Below, one piece after another: positions 24,701-35,148 of a stretch of DNA of 64,000 nt. The first letter of the stretch is position 1, and every line of letters starts with the position of its first letter. The DNA lies in contig CAJNOQ010000104.1 in assembly GCA_905250885.1 (NCBI GenBank), positions 7,279-71,278 of the forward strand, given 5' to 3'. Made by a program: the position numbers and the translations under genes. Below the pieces are notes generated by a model that ran no database searches, was not told where the DNA came from, and saw only the letters and a list, made by a program, of their open reading frames with translations. The DNA comes from Didymodactylos carnosus (Eukaryota > Rotifera > Eurotatoria > Philodinida > Philodinidae).

Positions 24701-25900
24701 GAATATTCGAATACTGTTACCGGCGTAGAATGTATTGTATCTCACCATAATGCTATGACTATGGTATCGTACAGATGATTCGAGGTACATGAACAGAAGT
24801 AATTTACCTCACAAGGGAACGTCCTGAGATGATGCCCTCCGTTTCTAATCAGCTATACCTCAATCGATAGAGTATATTGAGCTAGTAAAAACTCTAAAAG
24901 GATTTTTCCCCATAACTCTTGAAGACCCTGTTTTCTGGAAAACTCGTTTTGCAGAAACTCTAAAAAAGTAACCCAAACCTTTCTTAATGAGGCAATGATT
25001 GCGGTCCGCACATTTCTGATTAAAATGAGACATCCCCCAGCTTTACACGACCTTTCTTCGCAAAGTTATAGAATTTACAAGAAAAGTCCTAAATTAGTTT
25101 CTTCTTATTTCTATAGCTTTGAGCTGATAATGAACACTCAGGGCTTTTCTTGTAAATTCTATAATTTTGCAAGGAAAGGTCGCGTAGAGCTGGAAGATGT
25201 CTCATTTTAATCAGAAATTCGCGGGCTACAATCATTGCCTCATTAAGAAAGGTTTGGGTTACTTTTTTAGAGTTTCTGCAAAACGAGTTTTCCAGAAAAC
25301 AGGATCTTCAAGAGTTATGGGGAAAAATCCTTTTAGAGTTTTTACTAGCTCGATATACTCTATCGATTGAGGTATAACTCATTAGAAACGGAGAGTATCA
25401 TCTCGGGACGTTCGCTCGTCAGCGTAATCGAAAACTTACTAGCGCTAACACAGCACTTTTGACGTGTACGATAAACAGCATAATCATCAACCCATGCCGT
25501 CTGTATGTTATTTTAATTTGAGAGACTTATCTTTTATATTCTGTTTTAAACTGGCAAACCAGTGAAGAAAGGATACTATATTAGTCAATTTTTCTCTTGT
25601 TATTGTCATTTTAGTGAAAAAACTGTCGATAATTCAGTGTCATCATCATTATTATCAACAAATAAATGTCAAAAACGAAAAATGAATATAAATAATAAAA
25701 AGGAAAATGTATTAAATGAAGTATCTACTACAAATTCAAAAGATTTAATTCCCAACAGTGTAGCATCGTCGTCTTTTATGAATATTTTAGTTATTATTCG
25801 AAAACATCTTCATCGTTCAGCAACAAACACAACATTGAAATATATCTTATTTTTAGTCTGTTTATGTCTTTCAATTATTATTATTAAAATTCATCATTGA
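21792..25900 (+). CDS. Calmin-like protein: two CH domains and a C-terminal membrane anchor
   Basis: Exons 21792-22992, 23688-24594 and 25615-25900 give 797 residues; an in-frame stop lies just upstream of the chosen ATG. Two calponin-homology domains form an actin-binding unit: CH1 at about residues 125-226 (FVNYHISKRGHKI, DLSNGQILIDLIEILS, ALLWLIMKTF) and CH2 at about 248-369 (LLKWLNDILNKILL, WFDGYYLSLLCKFI). A long acidic, Asn-rich low-complexity region follows. The last 22 residues are a hydrophobic segment (YILFLVCLCLSIIIIK) ending IHH, so the protein should be tail-anchored with its CH domains in the cytosol. Calmin has this layout. Nesprins also pair CH domains with a C-terminal membrane segment, but they need a luminal KASH tail, which is missing here. 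The AATAAA signal overlaps the stop codon. Intron 2 holds a foldback element. Confidence 0.8.
24815..25415. mobile_element. Foldback MITE in intron 2 of the calmin-like gene
   Basis: About 600 bp of near-perfect palindrome centred near 25110. The left arm starts GAACGTCCTGAGATGAT and the right arm on the other strand starts GAACGTCCCGAGATGAT. Arms share long blocks such as CTCAATCGATAGAGTATAT and TTTTCCAGAAAACAGG-type sequence. The arms differ at only a few per cent of sites by eye. Nothing is encoded. A half copy lies at 14130-14560, and an inner block also recurs in the 28101-28931 element. Confidence 0.8.
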
Positions 25901-26750
25901 ATAAATCTTTAAAAACAGTGTGTCTTATTCATTTCTATGATTTTTAGTGTGTGGTTTGTAACAATTTTTTTTTCTTCCAATCACAACCATTAATGATGGC
26001 ATCGCCACGGTTCTGATGCTGGTAGTTACCTCATCTAATTTATATTTAATCCATCCAGTGAGCCGCTGTGCTTTCCCTTTGTTTTGTTCTTGTTTATTTG
26101 TTAACTTTATTTTCTTTGAAACACATACCTAAAATTAGGAACAGTATTTTTTATTTTTCCTTTTCTTAAAAATTTTTGTACCTTACACATCCTTCATTTC
26201 ATTAGATCAAATTTATTTCGTGTTAATTTGGGTTGTTATTCTTATTCTAATATTCTTATTGTTTTGTTTTGTTTTTTGCTTTTTTGGTAGACATGTCATG
26301 TTATTTAGATGAAAAAAAAAAGAATTTATACGACATTTGAAGTTGTTAATAAAGACAAAATCGATCACGGATTATGTCGATATTAGAAAATATGCGTGAA
26401 TGACAAATTCTATGGACACAAGAGATGTGGGAAAAAACTGATTATGATAATCTTTTAGCAATTCACCTCTAATATAGAGATGGATAACCGTTTCTATCGC
26501 TTTTTTGAAATTTAACAAAAGAAAAAAGATTTTAAAATAGTTTACCGATCAGTACCATGATATGTCATTGATAACTTTAGACTATTGCATTTGGCATACA
26601 AAAGAAAATTTTCTTTTATCAAATATTCAAAAAACAAAAAAATTTAAAAAAAGATGATAATGAGAAATGCCAAAATTAAATATTAATGTTTGTTTAATCT
26701 TAATATTCTCTTAAAACAAAAATGAAATTGAGTGTATTGTAGATATTTTC
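25901..26750. other. Intergenic region before the valyl-tRNA synthetase gene
   Basis: About 850 bp of AT-rich sequence between two genes read in the same direction. It holds the 3' UTR of the calmin-like gene and the presumed promoter of the next gene. No repeat or extra gene was recognised. Confidence 0.4.
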
Positions 26751-29700
26751 ATGATTCATGTGAATTTTTTTTCAATAATAAACAAGAATCACTCTTTTTA
26801 TCGTCTTATTTTACATCGTGGTTTACTATCAAAAACTCATAATCCATTTGAAATCGAAACAAAATGGAACAAAATATTTCAAAATTCGACAACAAATTCC
26901 TATTTATCTACAATAAATGAAAATAAACCATCGTTTGTCATGTTATTTCCACCACCAAATGTTACTGGTACATTACATTTAGGACATGCATTAACAGCAT
27001 CTATTCATGATTGTCTACTACGTTGGAAAGCGATGAATGGTTATCATGTTCAATGTATACCCGGTTATGATCATGCCGGCATTGCTACACAAGTTATTGT
27101 TGAAAAACATATTCAACAAGAATATAAATTAACACGTGAACAAATTGGATATGATAAATTTATGGAACAATGTTATTATTGGTCAGATAAATATCGAGAT
27201 ATAATTGAACAACAATTAAAACGTCTTGGTTTAATATTTGATTGGAATGAAAAATATTTTACTATGGATCAACAATTAATTGAACAAGTACGAGAAACAT
27301 TTTTAAAATTATATAATAATCAATTAATTTATCGTGATAAACGTATTGTTAATTGGTGTTCAAAATTAAAATCAGTTGTTAGCGATATTGAAGTAGAATA
27401 TCAAGAAATTATTGGACGAACAAAATATTCTATACCAGATTATTCAAAACAAATTGATTTAGGTTTATTATACAATATTGCTTATAAAATATTAGATAAG
27501 GATAATAGTGAAGAAATTATTGTTAGTACAACACGTCCAGAAACAATATTAGGTAAGAATACGATTGCAAAACATTTGCCATTCAATTTTCTACAAAAAA
27601 TCTGCAAAAAAGAGAAATGTTTCATAAAATTAAAAAAAAGAAGTTTTGTAAAACGTCAACAAGGCACATTTCTTACATTGCAAAAGAAATCAACGTTGTT
27701 TATTCTGAACTTTGTTACTTTCAGTGAAACACATATAAGTTGACCAAAACTTATGTTTTGAGTGCGTTTTTGTTTTTTTCCATTTTGTACAGAAATGATT
27801 GCTCTATTATATCTATTTACTAAAATTCGTATAAAAAAAATTTTCGTTAGTGGTTGAAACCAAAGAAAAAATCATTTTGATGATCGTAAAACAAGTGAAA
27901 GAAATTCAAACTTTTTTTCAGAATAAATTTTAAGAAGTTTGCTGTGTTGGCATTCTGCAAAAAAAGTTTTTGTAATCTTTGAGCTTTAATTATTTTTATT
28001 AGATTTTTTACAGACTTTGGTAAAGAATTGAATGATGAATCTTTTGCACAGAAAAACTGAACTCAAGCGGATGTGTAGGAGAGGAGAAAACTTGAAAATA
28101 CAATACTGGAAAAAATTATAGAGCCACTGTATTTTTGAAATTTTTTGATGAAGCCGAGCGGCTAGGTTAAATCTGAATGATAATTCAGATAGCCCCTGAA
28201 GTTCTCTATCAAATGCAGTATGCTTCAAAATTCCAGAAAAAAGGTTTTGAAGAAAACTCCCTCCAGCGGAGCTCTAAGTTCTAGAGAATTTTGCTAAAAA
28301 TATTTTCAATATAGCCATCTAAAAGAGCATAAAATTCTGAAAAAATGAACTGTCGCACAGCTCTCCACGATCTTTCGTTGCAAAGTTACAGGCATAAAAA
28401 AATCAAAAGAAATAATATAATTTACGAAAAAAATGCTAAAAATCGAGACAAATATTCGAGTCTCAATATCTCACGGCAGGAAACTTCATTAGCATCGAAT
28501 ATTTTCCCGTCGTACTACTATGACCATGGGCTACAAGTGTGGCAAGTTTGAAATCAAAATTCGAAAGTCGGATTTTGCTCGAAATCCAAGCTCTATAGGC
28601 AAAAACTGACTAAAACTCCAGTATCTCAGCAACAAAGCACCATGGGCACAAACCAACTTAGGATATTTTACTGCTCATTGAGATCTACAAGATAAAAGTA
28701 GTCTGAATTCAAAAGCGATTTATAACCTTAAGAGGTTCCCTCATTAGAGCTCCGCTGGAGGTAGTTTTCTAGAAAACTTTCTTTGAAACCTTTTTTCTGG
28801 AATTTTAACGCATACTGCATTTGATAGAGAACTTCAAGGGCTATCAAAATCACTATTCAAATTTGACCTAGTCAGCCGGCTTCATCGAAAAATTTCAAAA
28901 ATACAGTGGCTCTATAATTTTTCCAGTACTGTAGGACATCGATTAGTTTTTTGTCAACATCTATCATTATGGAGAATTGTAACACATTGGAAAACAAAAT
29001 AACGTCTTGTTTTTCATACTAGGTGACACAGCTATTGCTATTAATCCAAATGATGATCGTTATAAACATTTACACAATGGTAAATATGTTGAAAATCCCT
29101 TTGATAAAAATTATCCATTAAAAATTATTCTTGATGAAACTGTTGATATTAGCTTTGGTACTGGTGTAGTTAAAATAACACCTGGTCACGATTTATTCGA
29201 TTATAATTTAGCTAAAAAACATAATTTAGATATTAAAACTATTCTTGATGATAGTGGTTATATTTCTTTACCAAATAATCACGATTATTATAAACAATTA
29301 AATAGTTTACATCGATATGATGCACGTGATCTAGTTTTAAATATATTAAATGAAAAGTCATTATTACGTGGTATAAGTGAACAACAACGAACAACAATAC
29401 CGATATGTAGTCGAACAGGTGATATTATTGAACCATTAGTTAAAGAACAATGGTTTTTAAATATGCAACAATTAGGAGAAAAAGCATTAAATGTTATCGA
29501 TAATCAATTAAAATTAACACCAGATTTTACACGAAAATTATGGAAACAATGGTTAAATAATGTTAAACCATGGTGTTTATCACGACAATTGTATTGGGGA
29601 CATTCAATTCCAATGTATAAATGTAGTAATGGAGAATGGATTGATGCACATACATATAATGAAGCACTTTCAAAAGCAAAACATCTATTTCCTGATCAAG

Positions 29701-31252
29701 ATAATTTAGTTATTGAACAAGATAAAGATGTTTTAGATACATGGTTCTCATCAGGATTACTACCTATTTCTGTTTTTTTCAAACGTCAAAATATTTATCC
29801 TACATCACTTTTAGAAACAGGCTATGATATTATGTTCTTTTGGGTGGCCAGAATGGTTATGCTTAGTTTAAAATTAACAGATCAGTTACCATTTAATGAG
29901 GTATTATTTCATGGTCTAATATGTGATCCGAATGGAAAAAAGATGAGTAAATCGTTAGGTAACAATGAATAATTTAAAATTTTTCATTTTATAAATGTTT
30001 CATTTACTCGTTGTTTTCTATAGGAAATATAATTGATCCAATAGATGTTATTGATGGTATTAGTTTATCATCACTACAAAAACGTCTTGATCAAAGTCAT
30101 TTATCTAAAGATGAAATATTACGTGCTAAAAACATTCAAAAACAACATTATCCAAATGGAATTGAACCAATTGGTGCTGATGGTTTACGTTTATGTTTAT
30201 TATCACAAGATATATTACAACAAACAATAAAAATTGATCCATTACAATTTGATTATGTTGGACGATATTGTAATAAAATATGGAATGCTTATAAATATGT
30301 GACTGAACATGCTCTATCCGATATTGATTATAAACAATTTACTAATGATAAAATTAATTATGAATCAATTCAACAATTCTCATCATTACGTACTATTGAT
30401 CGATGGATGTTGCAACAATTAAATGACACAATTCGTAATGTTAATTTGGCATTACAATCATATTCATTTAATGTTGCTCTCGTTCATTTAAGAGAATCAT
30501 TTATTAAAGATTTTTGTGATTTCTATATTGAATTTAGTAAGAGAGTAGTAAAAAATGGAGAAATTAAACGAAATATTCAAATTTTGTTGTATTATTTACT
30601 AAAACAATATCTATTATTATATCATCCGTTTATACCATCATTAACAGAAGAATTATGGAATGCTTTAACCGATGGAAAACAACAGTATCTTATCAATAAA
30701 CCTTATCCAATATTTATTAATGAACAAGTATCAAATCCTGATTTAAATGAATTAATTAAAACTATTCGAATGATCTTAAAACAATGTTCATATCTGAGAG
30801 ATATATTGAGATTACGTGAATGTGAATCGTATATTTGTATTACTAATCAACCTCAACTTTCTACTGAACTACAAACATATCTCAATGAAATAAGAATGGT
30901 ATCACGTTTACATCATTTAAAAATAGTTGATACGTCATTGGATGACAACCGTTCATATTTAAAAGAGTATGTAAACGATAATATTGAAATTATTGTTAAA
31001 ATAACTGATCAAAAATTAGTGAAAAAAGAATATGATAGAATAACGAAACACATAACTAAACTAAAAAACGATATAATTAATCATGAAATAAAAATTAAAG
31101 AAGAACAAGAGGATATTGTGAAATTGAAACAATTACAATCAAATTTAGTAACATTGGAAGATGATCTAAAACGAATGACAAGACGACAGGAACGATTTTC
31201 TATTGTACTTAATAGGAATGAATCTGATAGTCAACAAAAATGTACACTGTAA
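26751..31252 (+). CDS. VARS2: Valyl-tRNA synthetase, mitochondrial type
   Basis: Exons 26751-27552, 29023-29958 and 30024-31252 give 988 residues; both introns are phase 1. The enzyme charges tRNA-Val. Seen: the class I signature PPPNVTGTLHLGHA with HLGH at 76-79, the editing-domain entry STTRPETILGDTAIAINPND (split by intron 1), the tract DTWFSSGLLPISVF, and KMSKS at 574-578 followed by LGN (split by intron 2). An anticodon-binding helical domain follows, and finally the C-terminal coiled coil typical of bacterial-type ValRS (about 925-985). The first 30 residues are basic and hydrophobic with few acids, fitting a mitochondrial targeting sequence, and there is no GST-like extension as in cytosolic animal ValRS. 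I infer the mitochondrial form. Intron 1 is 1,470 bp and houses a TA-flanked element. AATAAA lies at 31303-31308. Confidence 0.92.
28101..28931. mobile_element. TA-flanked inverted-repeat MITE in VARS2 intron 1
   Basis: The ends CAATACTGGAAAAAATTATA and, on the other strand, CAGTACTGGAAAAATTATAG extend into inverted arms of about 190 bp (28101-28285 and 28745-28931). TA dinucleotides flank it at 28099-28100 and 28932-28933, fitting Tc1/mariner-like target duplication. The middle encodes nothing. An inner block (CACGATCTTTCGTTGCAAAG) resembles part of the 24815-25415 foldback, so the two families have shared sequence. Confidence 0.8.
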
Positions 31253-32169
31253 TTTATATCTTATTATTATTTATTTTGTAGTGTTATTTTTTTCAATCTA
31301 AGAATAAAAATTAGAAAAGCCTAAATACTCTACATTCTGAAGCTTTGAGAACCCGTTCTGATCTTTTTTGAATGAATAATAAACTTTTTAGTATTAGGTG
31401 AAAACAACCTGAAAATCCAAATTTTTGTAAAACTTGTTCCGAAACAGAGTCCGAGCCGCGGAAAATCAAGGTCTCGTTTCACTCCCATTTTGAAGAGGAG
31501 ATTCCAGGCATCACTCATTGAAAAAAAATCAATAGAATCTTATTGGAAAATTTTTATACACAACCTGGTTTTGTCTTGTTGACTTACCGGTTTGCTAAGA
31601 TGCTCAAAAGTATTTTTGATGTTAGAGTACTCATTTACTTTTTCTTCTCAATATTTTATATAGCATTTTGTAGCCCGTGAAATTCTCTATCGAACGATAT
31701 GTGAAGTGAAGTAGTTAGCGAGAAAATAAATGGATATTATAAAACATGAACGATGCTAACCTACTGGTTTGCTGAGATGTTACAGAGTATTTTTGATATT
31801 AGATCACCCAGTCACATTTTCTTCTGAACATTTTATATAACATTTCGTAGCCCGTGAAATTCTCTCTCGAACGGTATTTAATAGCTGATACTTGCTCTAG
31901 GCGAAAGAGATAAAATAATGAAAATACTCTAAGTTCATTTAATGAAGGAAAAGTTTTCTACGGGGCACTGAAAAGGATTTTTAAGATCTAAAAGTATGCT
32001 GGGGTTAATTGCAGACAAAACTACACCAGATCAGTTAATATAAGATATATCTATGAGGGAGCCGATTTCTTGGCCGATTTTGCCTCTTATCGACCCTTGT
32101 CCCTTAACAAAAATAGGGAAATTTTGTCTTTCTCATCATGACACAGGAAAAGAAGAAAAAATATTGGAC
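31253..32169. other. Intergenic region with a tandem direct repeat
   Basis: It contains the 3' UTR of the synthetase gene and the two-unit direct repeat at 31583-31885. The remainder up to the nested transposons is unclassified. No gene was recognised. Confidence 0.4.
31583..31885 (+). repeat. Two-unit diverged direct repeat
   Basis: Unit one (31583-31705) and unit two (31760-31885) share TGGTTTGCTGAGATG-like starts, a TATTTTTGAT block, and the near-identical core TAGCCCGTGAAATTCTCT followed by CGAACG. The repeat period is about 177 bp. No family was recognised. Confidence 0.65.
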
Positions 32170-32934
32170 TTTCTTTTTATAGTAAAATAATTATTTTACT
32201 TTAAGATAAACAGACCTCAAAATATTTGATTTTGGTCGATTTATATAAATTTTCCCAAAGGCCATCAAAACGCAGTTTGAAAACGGCGATTTTTAATAAA
32301 AGCGGTAAGCAAAAACGTCTCCCGCAACCAATTGCGATTATGATCACAGTCAATTGATAGATCTTTTCAAAGGCTACAAAACGGTCATCTTCTCTTATTC
32401 TGTATCACAAAATACAAAGAACTGCTATACGTTTCGAAAAAGAATGCGCCTGACTATTTTTCGAATAACTTTTGATAGAAAGTAGATAAAGAGATGCGGT
32501 TTTCGCTCTTCAAGAGCGAACACCTTAAAATATCTTGAGAAATAAAAATCGAACCAGGTTTACCACCTGCAGGTGGTAAGCCATTCACATCTTTGAAAGA
32601 CAAGGTTGGAAAAAGAACGAAAAAAAAAGATTTTTTTCAAACGTTCTTTTATAGATTTCAACCAGCAAACCTTCTTCTACAAAACCCCAGAGAGCTCATT
32701 TTTCTCTGTTCTCCCGTTCCCGATAGGGAGCGATTCTCCGAGGACGATCCTAATTCACGCTTTTTTCACTTATAATATCGAACGAACATTTCCCAAATAG
32801 GTTTTCGACTATGCTGATGTTTCACATGGTAATGTTTGTCTTTACTCTGGAACAAACTTTCACTATAACACAGTGGTTAATTCACTTGAAAGAACTAGGT
32901 TTTTCCGCTATCGTCTTTTGACTGATGTCCAAAC

Positions 32935-33791
32935 CAGAGTGCCCAAATCTCCTGATTTTTAAGATTTTCACCTGATTTCTTCTGATTTTCAATTGTTTTC
33001 CTGCATCGATTTTGTTTTTTTCAAAACAGATTATCAGTTTCAGAAACAGAATTTCTGGATCAAGAGTCTACATAATTGTACATTGAAAGAGTCCGCTGTG
33101 TGCTTATCGAATGTTTTCATCACAAGAAGATGAGATTAGTGAACTTCCAAATTCATCGGATCAAAAATTTCTTCCCCAATCCGTACTGCAGTCTGTAACA
33201 AATGATAATACTGTTCCATCAAAAAATATTTCAAAAAACACTATGTTTTTGAAAAGTGATTGGATTTTTTTGTTTTGCTTGTCGAAGAAAAACTGTCTAA
33301 TATTCTCCTGTTTTTCTTCTGATTTCGAAAAAAATCTCCTGATTTTCCTCCTGATTTTTTAGCAAAAATCGTCTGACCAGCTCCTGATTCTTAATGAAAA
33401 GCTCCTGATTTCGAAAAACTGGATTTGGGCATCCTGGTCAGGCTGGCCAGATCTTCTGATTTTTCAGACATTTTCTGATTTTGAACACTTTTTCTGATGG
33501 CTTTCTGGTTTCTGATTTTTTCTGATTTTCCTGATTTTCATTTCTTCTGTTTCAAACGTGCTAGTTCGTTCTCATATGAATGCCCGAATTATTACTATTG
33601 ATACGATATTATCCACATGATATCTATCTACATAAAACGATAATACAGTTCAATAAAAGGAGCGATAAATTATATGTTGAACGAAACATGTTTGACTAGT
33701 TGCCGCATTAAATCAACTTTCTGATTTTTTTCTGGTTTTGATAGGGAAATTTTCTGATTTTGAATTTTTTCATCTGGCCACCCTGATCCTG
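32935..33791. mobile_element. hAT-like MITE, third layer of the nest
   Basis: The ends are CAGAGTGCCCAAATC and, on the other strand, CAGGATGCCCAAATC. The target duplications GTCCAAAC (32927-32934) and GTCCAAAG (33792-33799) differ at one base. The subterminal parts carry many copies of CTGATTTT. Its right tip is split by the element at 33441-33785. Confidence 0.8.
33441..33785. mobile_element. hAT-like MITE, innermost layer of the nest
   Basis: The element is 345 bp with ends CAGGCTGGCCAGAT and, on the other strand, CAGGGTGGCCAGAT. An exact 8-bp duplication ATCCTGGT lies at 33433-33440 and 33786-33793. It is inserted into the last bases of the 32935-33791 element. It also carries repeated TTCTGATTTT motifs near both ends. 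No coding capacity. Confidence 0.88.
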
Positions 33792-35148
33792 GTCCAAAGT
33801 GACACACATCTGCTTCATCCTAAACAGGTGCATGATATAAATATAGTATAAGCATAGACACAGAATAGAAAAATTCTCTTTCTTCTCTCAAGCAATAGAT
33901 AGGTGTCTATAGACACTGCTCTGGTCATTGTACTCTAAATTATAATCTACACTTTCTAAAAATTTTGATTTAAAAGTTTATTATGCCTAAAGGCCACGAA
34001 TTTTCTAAGGAGATAAAGGAAATGTTTTTTGTTTCGCTATGCTGAAAAATTTAGTGGATGAAGATGATGACGATTTTCAAGAAGGCAAGGAAATTTCGGA
34101 GGAAGACTAAATTTTTTTCTATTGTTTTCTATTTTCTACAGGTACTTCGTTGTTAATTTTCGCTATGTTATGAATAAAGCCTCAGTTCGAACTGTAATCA
34201 GTGCTGTATCACGATCAACAATCGTTTCAAAGTAAAAATAAACATTACCATGTGAAACATCAGCATAGTCGAAAACCTATTTGGGAAATGTTCGTTCGAT
34301 ATTATAAGTGAAAAAAGCGTGAATTAGGATCGTCCTCGGAGAATCGCTCCCTATCGGGAACGGGAGAACAGAGAAAAATGAGCTCTCTGGGGTTTTGTAG
34401 AAGAAGGTTTGCTGGTTGAAATCTATAAAAGAACGTTTGAAAAAAATCTTTTTTTTTCGTTCTTTTTCCAACCTTGTCTTTCAAAGATGTGAATGGCTTA
34501 CCACCTGCAGGTGGTAAACCTGGTTCGATTTTTATTTCTCAAGATATTTTAAGGTGTTCGCTCTTGAAGAGCGAAAACCGCATCTCTTTATCTACTTTCT
34601 ATCAAAAGTTATTCGAAAAATAGTCAGGGGCATTCTTTTTTTGAAATGTATAGTACAATTGAAAAACTGTTTTTTAGGTTAGAAAGTAATGGGAAGTGAA
34701 GCTTTGCAGTATTTTACCTATATTCTTTTATTTCTACGGTATATAAACAAATATTTAATATGTTTTTTGTAGAGAATGAAATGACGAATCTTTTAATACC
34801 AAGTCGAAATTTGAGCGATGAAAACTGAAAGAGATATTCTCAAAATACTGAGACCGCCATTTATTTTGACCCACCCGTTAATTTTAGAGATAATGGTTAG
34901 TTGAACCGAAAAGTCATTGAAACATATCAACAACCTTCAATACAATTATGGAAATCAAAAATCTCAGAAAGAGAGACCAGCATCTACTGCCTTCCTTGAT
35001 CGAAATTACTGTTTATAATTAAGTACAAGATTTTCATTAAGAAACTTTCTTTCTTATTATTAAAAAAGCAAACACTTAATAGAATTTACAATAAACAGAG
35101 AGTTTGTACAAAATAAAACGCATAACAGAAACAATATCAATGTCATCA

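Larger units (their letters stand above)
32425..34653. mobile_element. Foldback element with ~430-bp near-identical arms
   Basis: The arms 32425-32855 and 34226-34653 are nearly identical in reverse complement; small differences are confined to the tips and inner ends. Outer tips begin CTATAC, then CGAAAAAGAATGC or a close variant. Each arm contains short perfect palindromes, including TACCACCTGCAGGTGGTA and CGCTCTTCAAGAGCG. The flanking TG and TA suggest a 2-bp TA-like duplication, but one copy differs. Interior code is absent apart from a short frame near 33983 starting MPKGHEFSKEIKEM, of unknown origin. The high arm identity implies a recent insertion. Confidence 0.8.
32170..34880. mobile_element. 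Outermost MITE of a four-layer nest (same family as 56185-57007)
   Basis: The pieces 32170-32424 and 34654-34880 match, in reverse complement, 56430-56665 and 56185-56425 of the complete copy at 56 kb. They were therefore one element, split by insertion of the 32425-34653 foldback. The right end CCCACCCGTTA equals the TAACGGGTGGG end of the 56-kb copy. The outer left end of this copy is missing or too diverged to recognise. Confidence 0.75.

Noticed and set aside
27553-27743. Continuation of the synthetase frame past 27552
   Set aside because: The sequence after the GTAAGA donor loses all similarity to ValRS, and the editing-domain motif resumes at 29023.
32593-34484. Mirror-image open frames of 60-64 codons in the two foldback arms
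   Set aside because: They are the same sequence read from each inverted arm, unlike any known protein, and follow from the duplication of the arm rather than coding selection.
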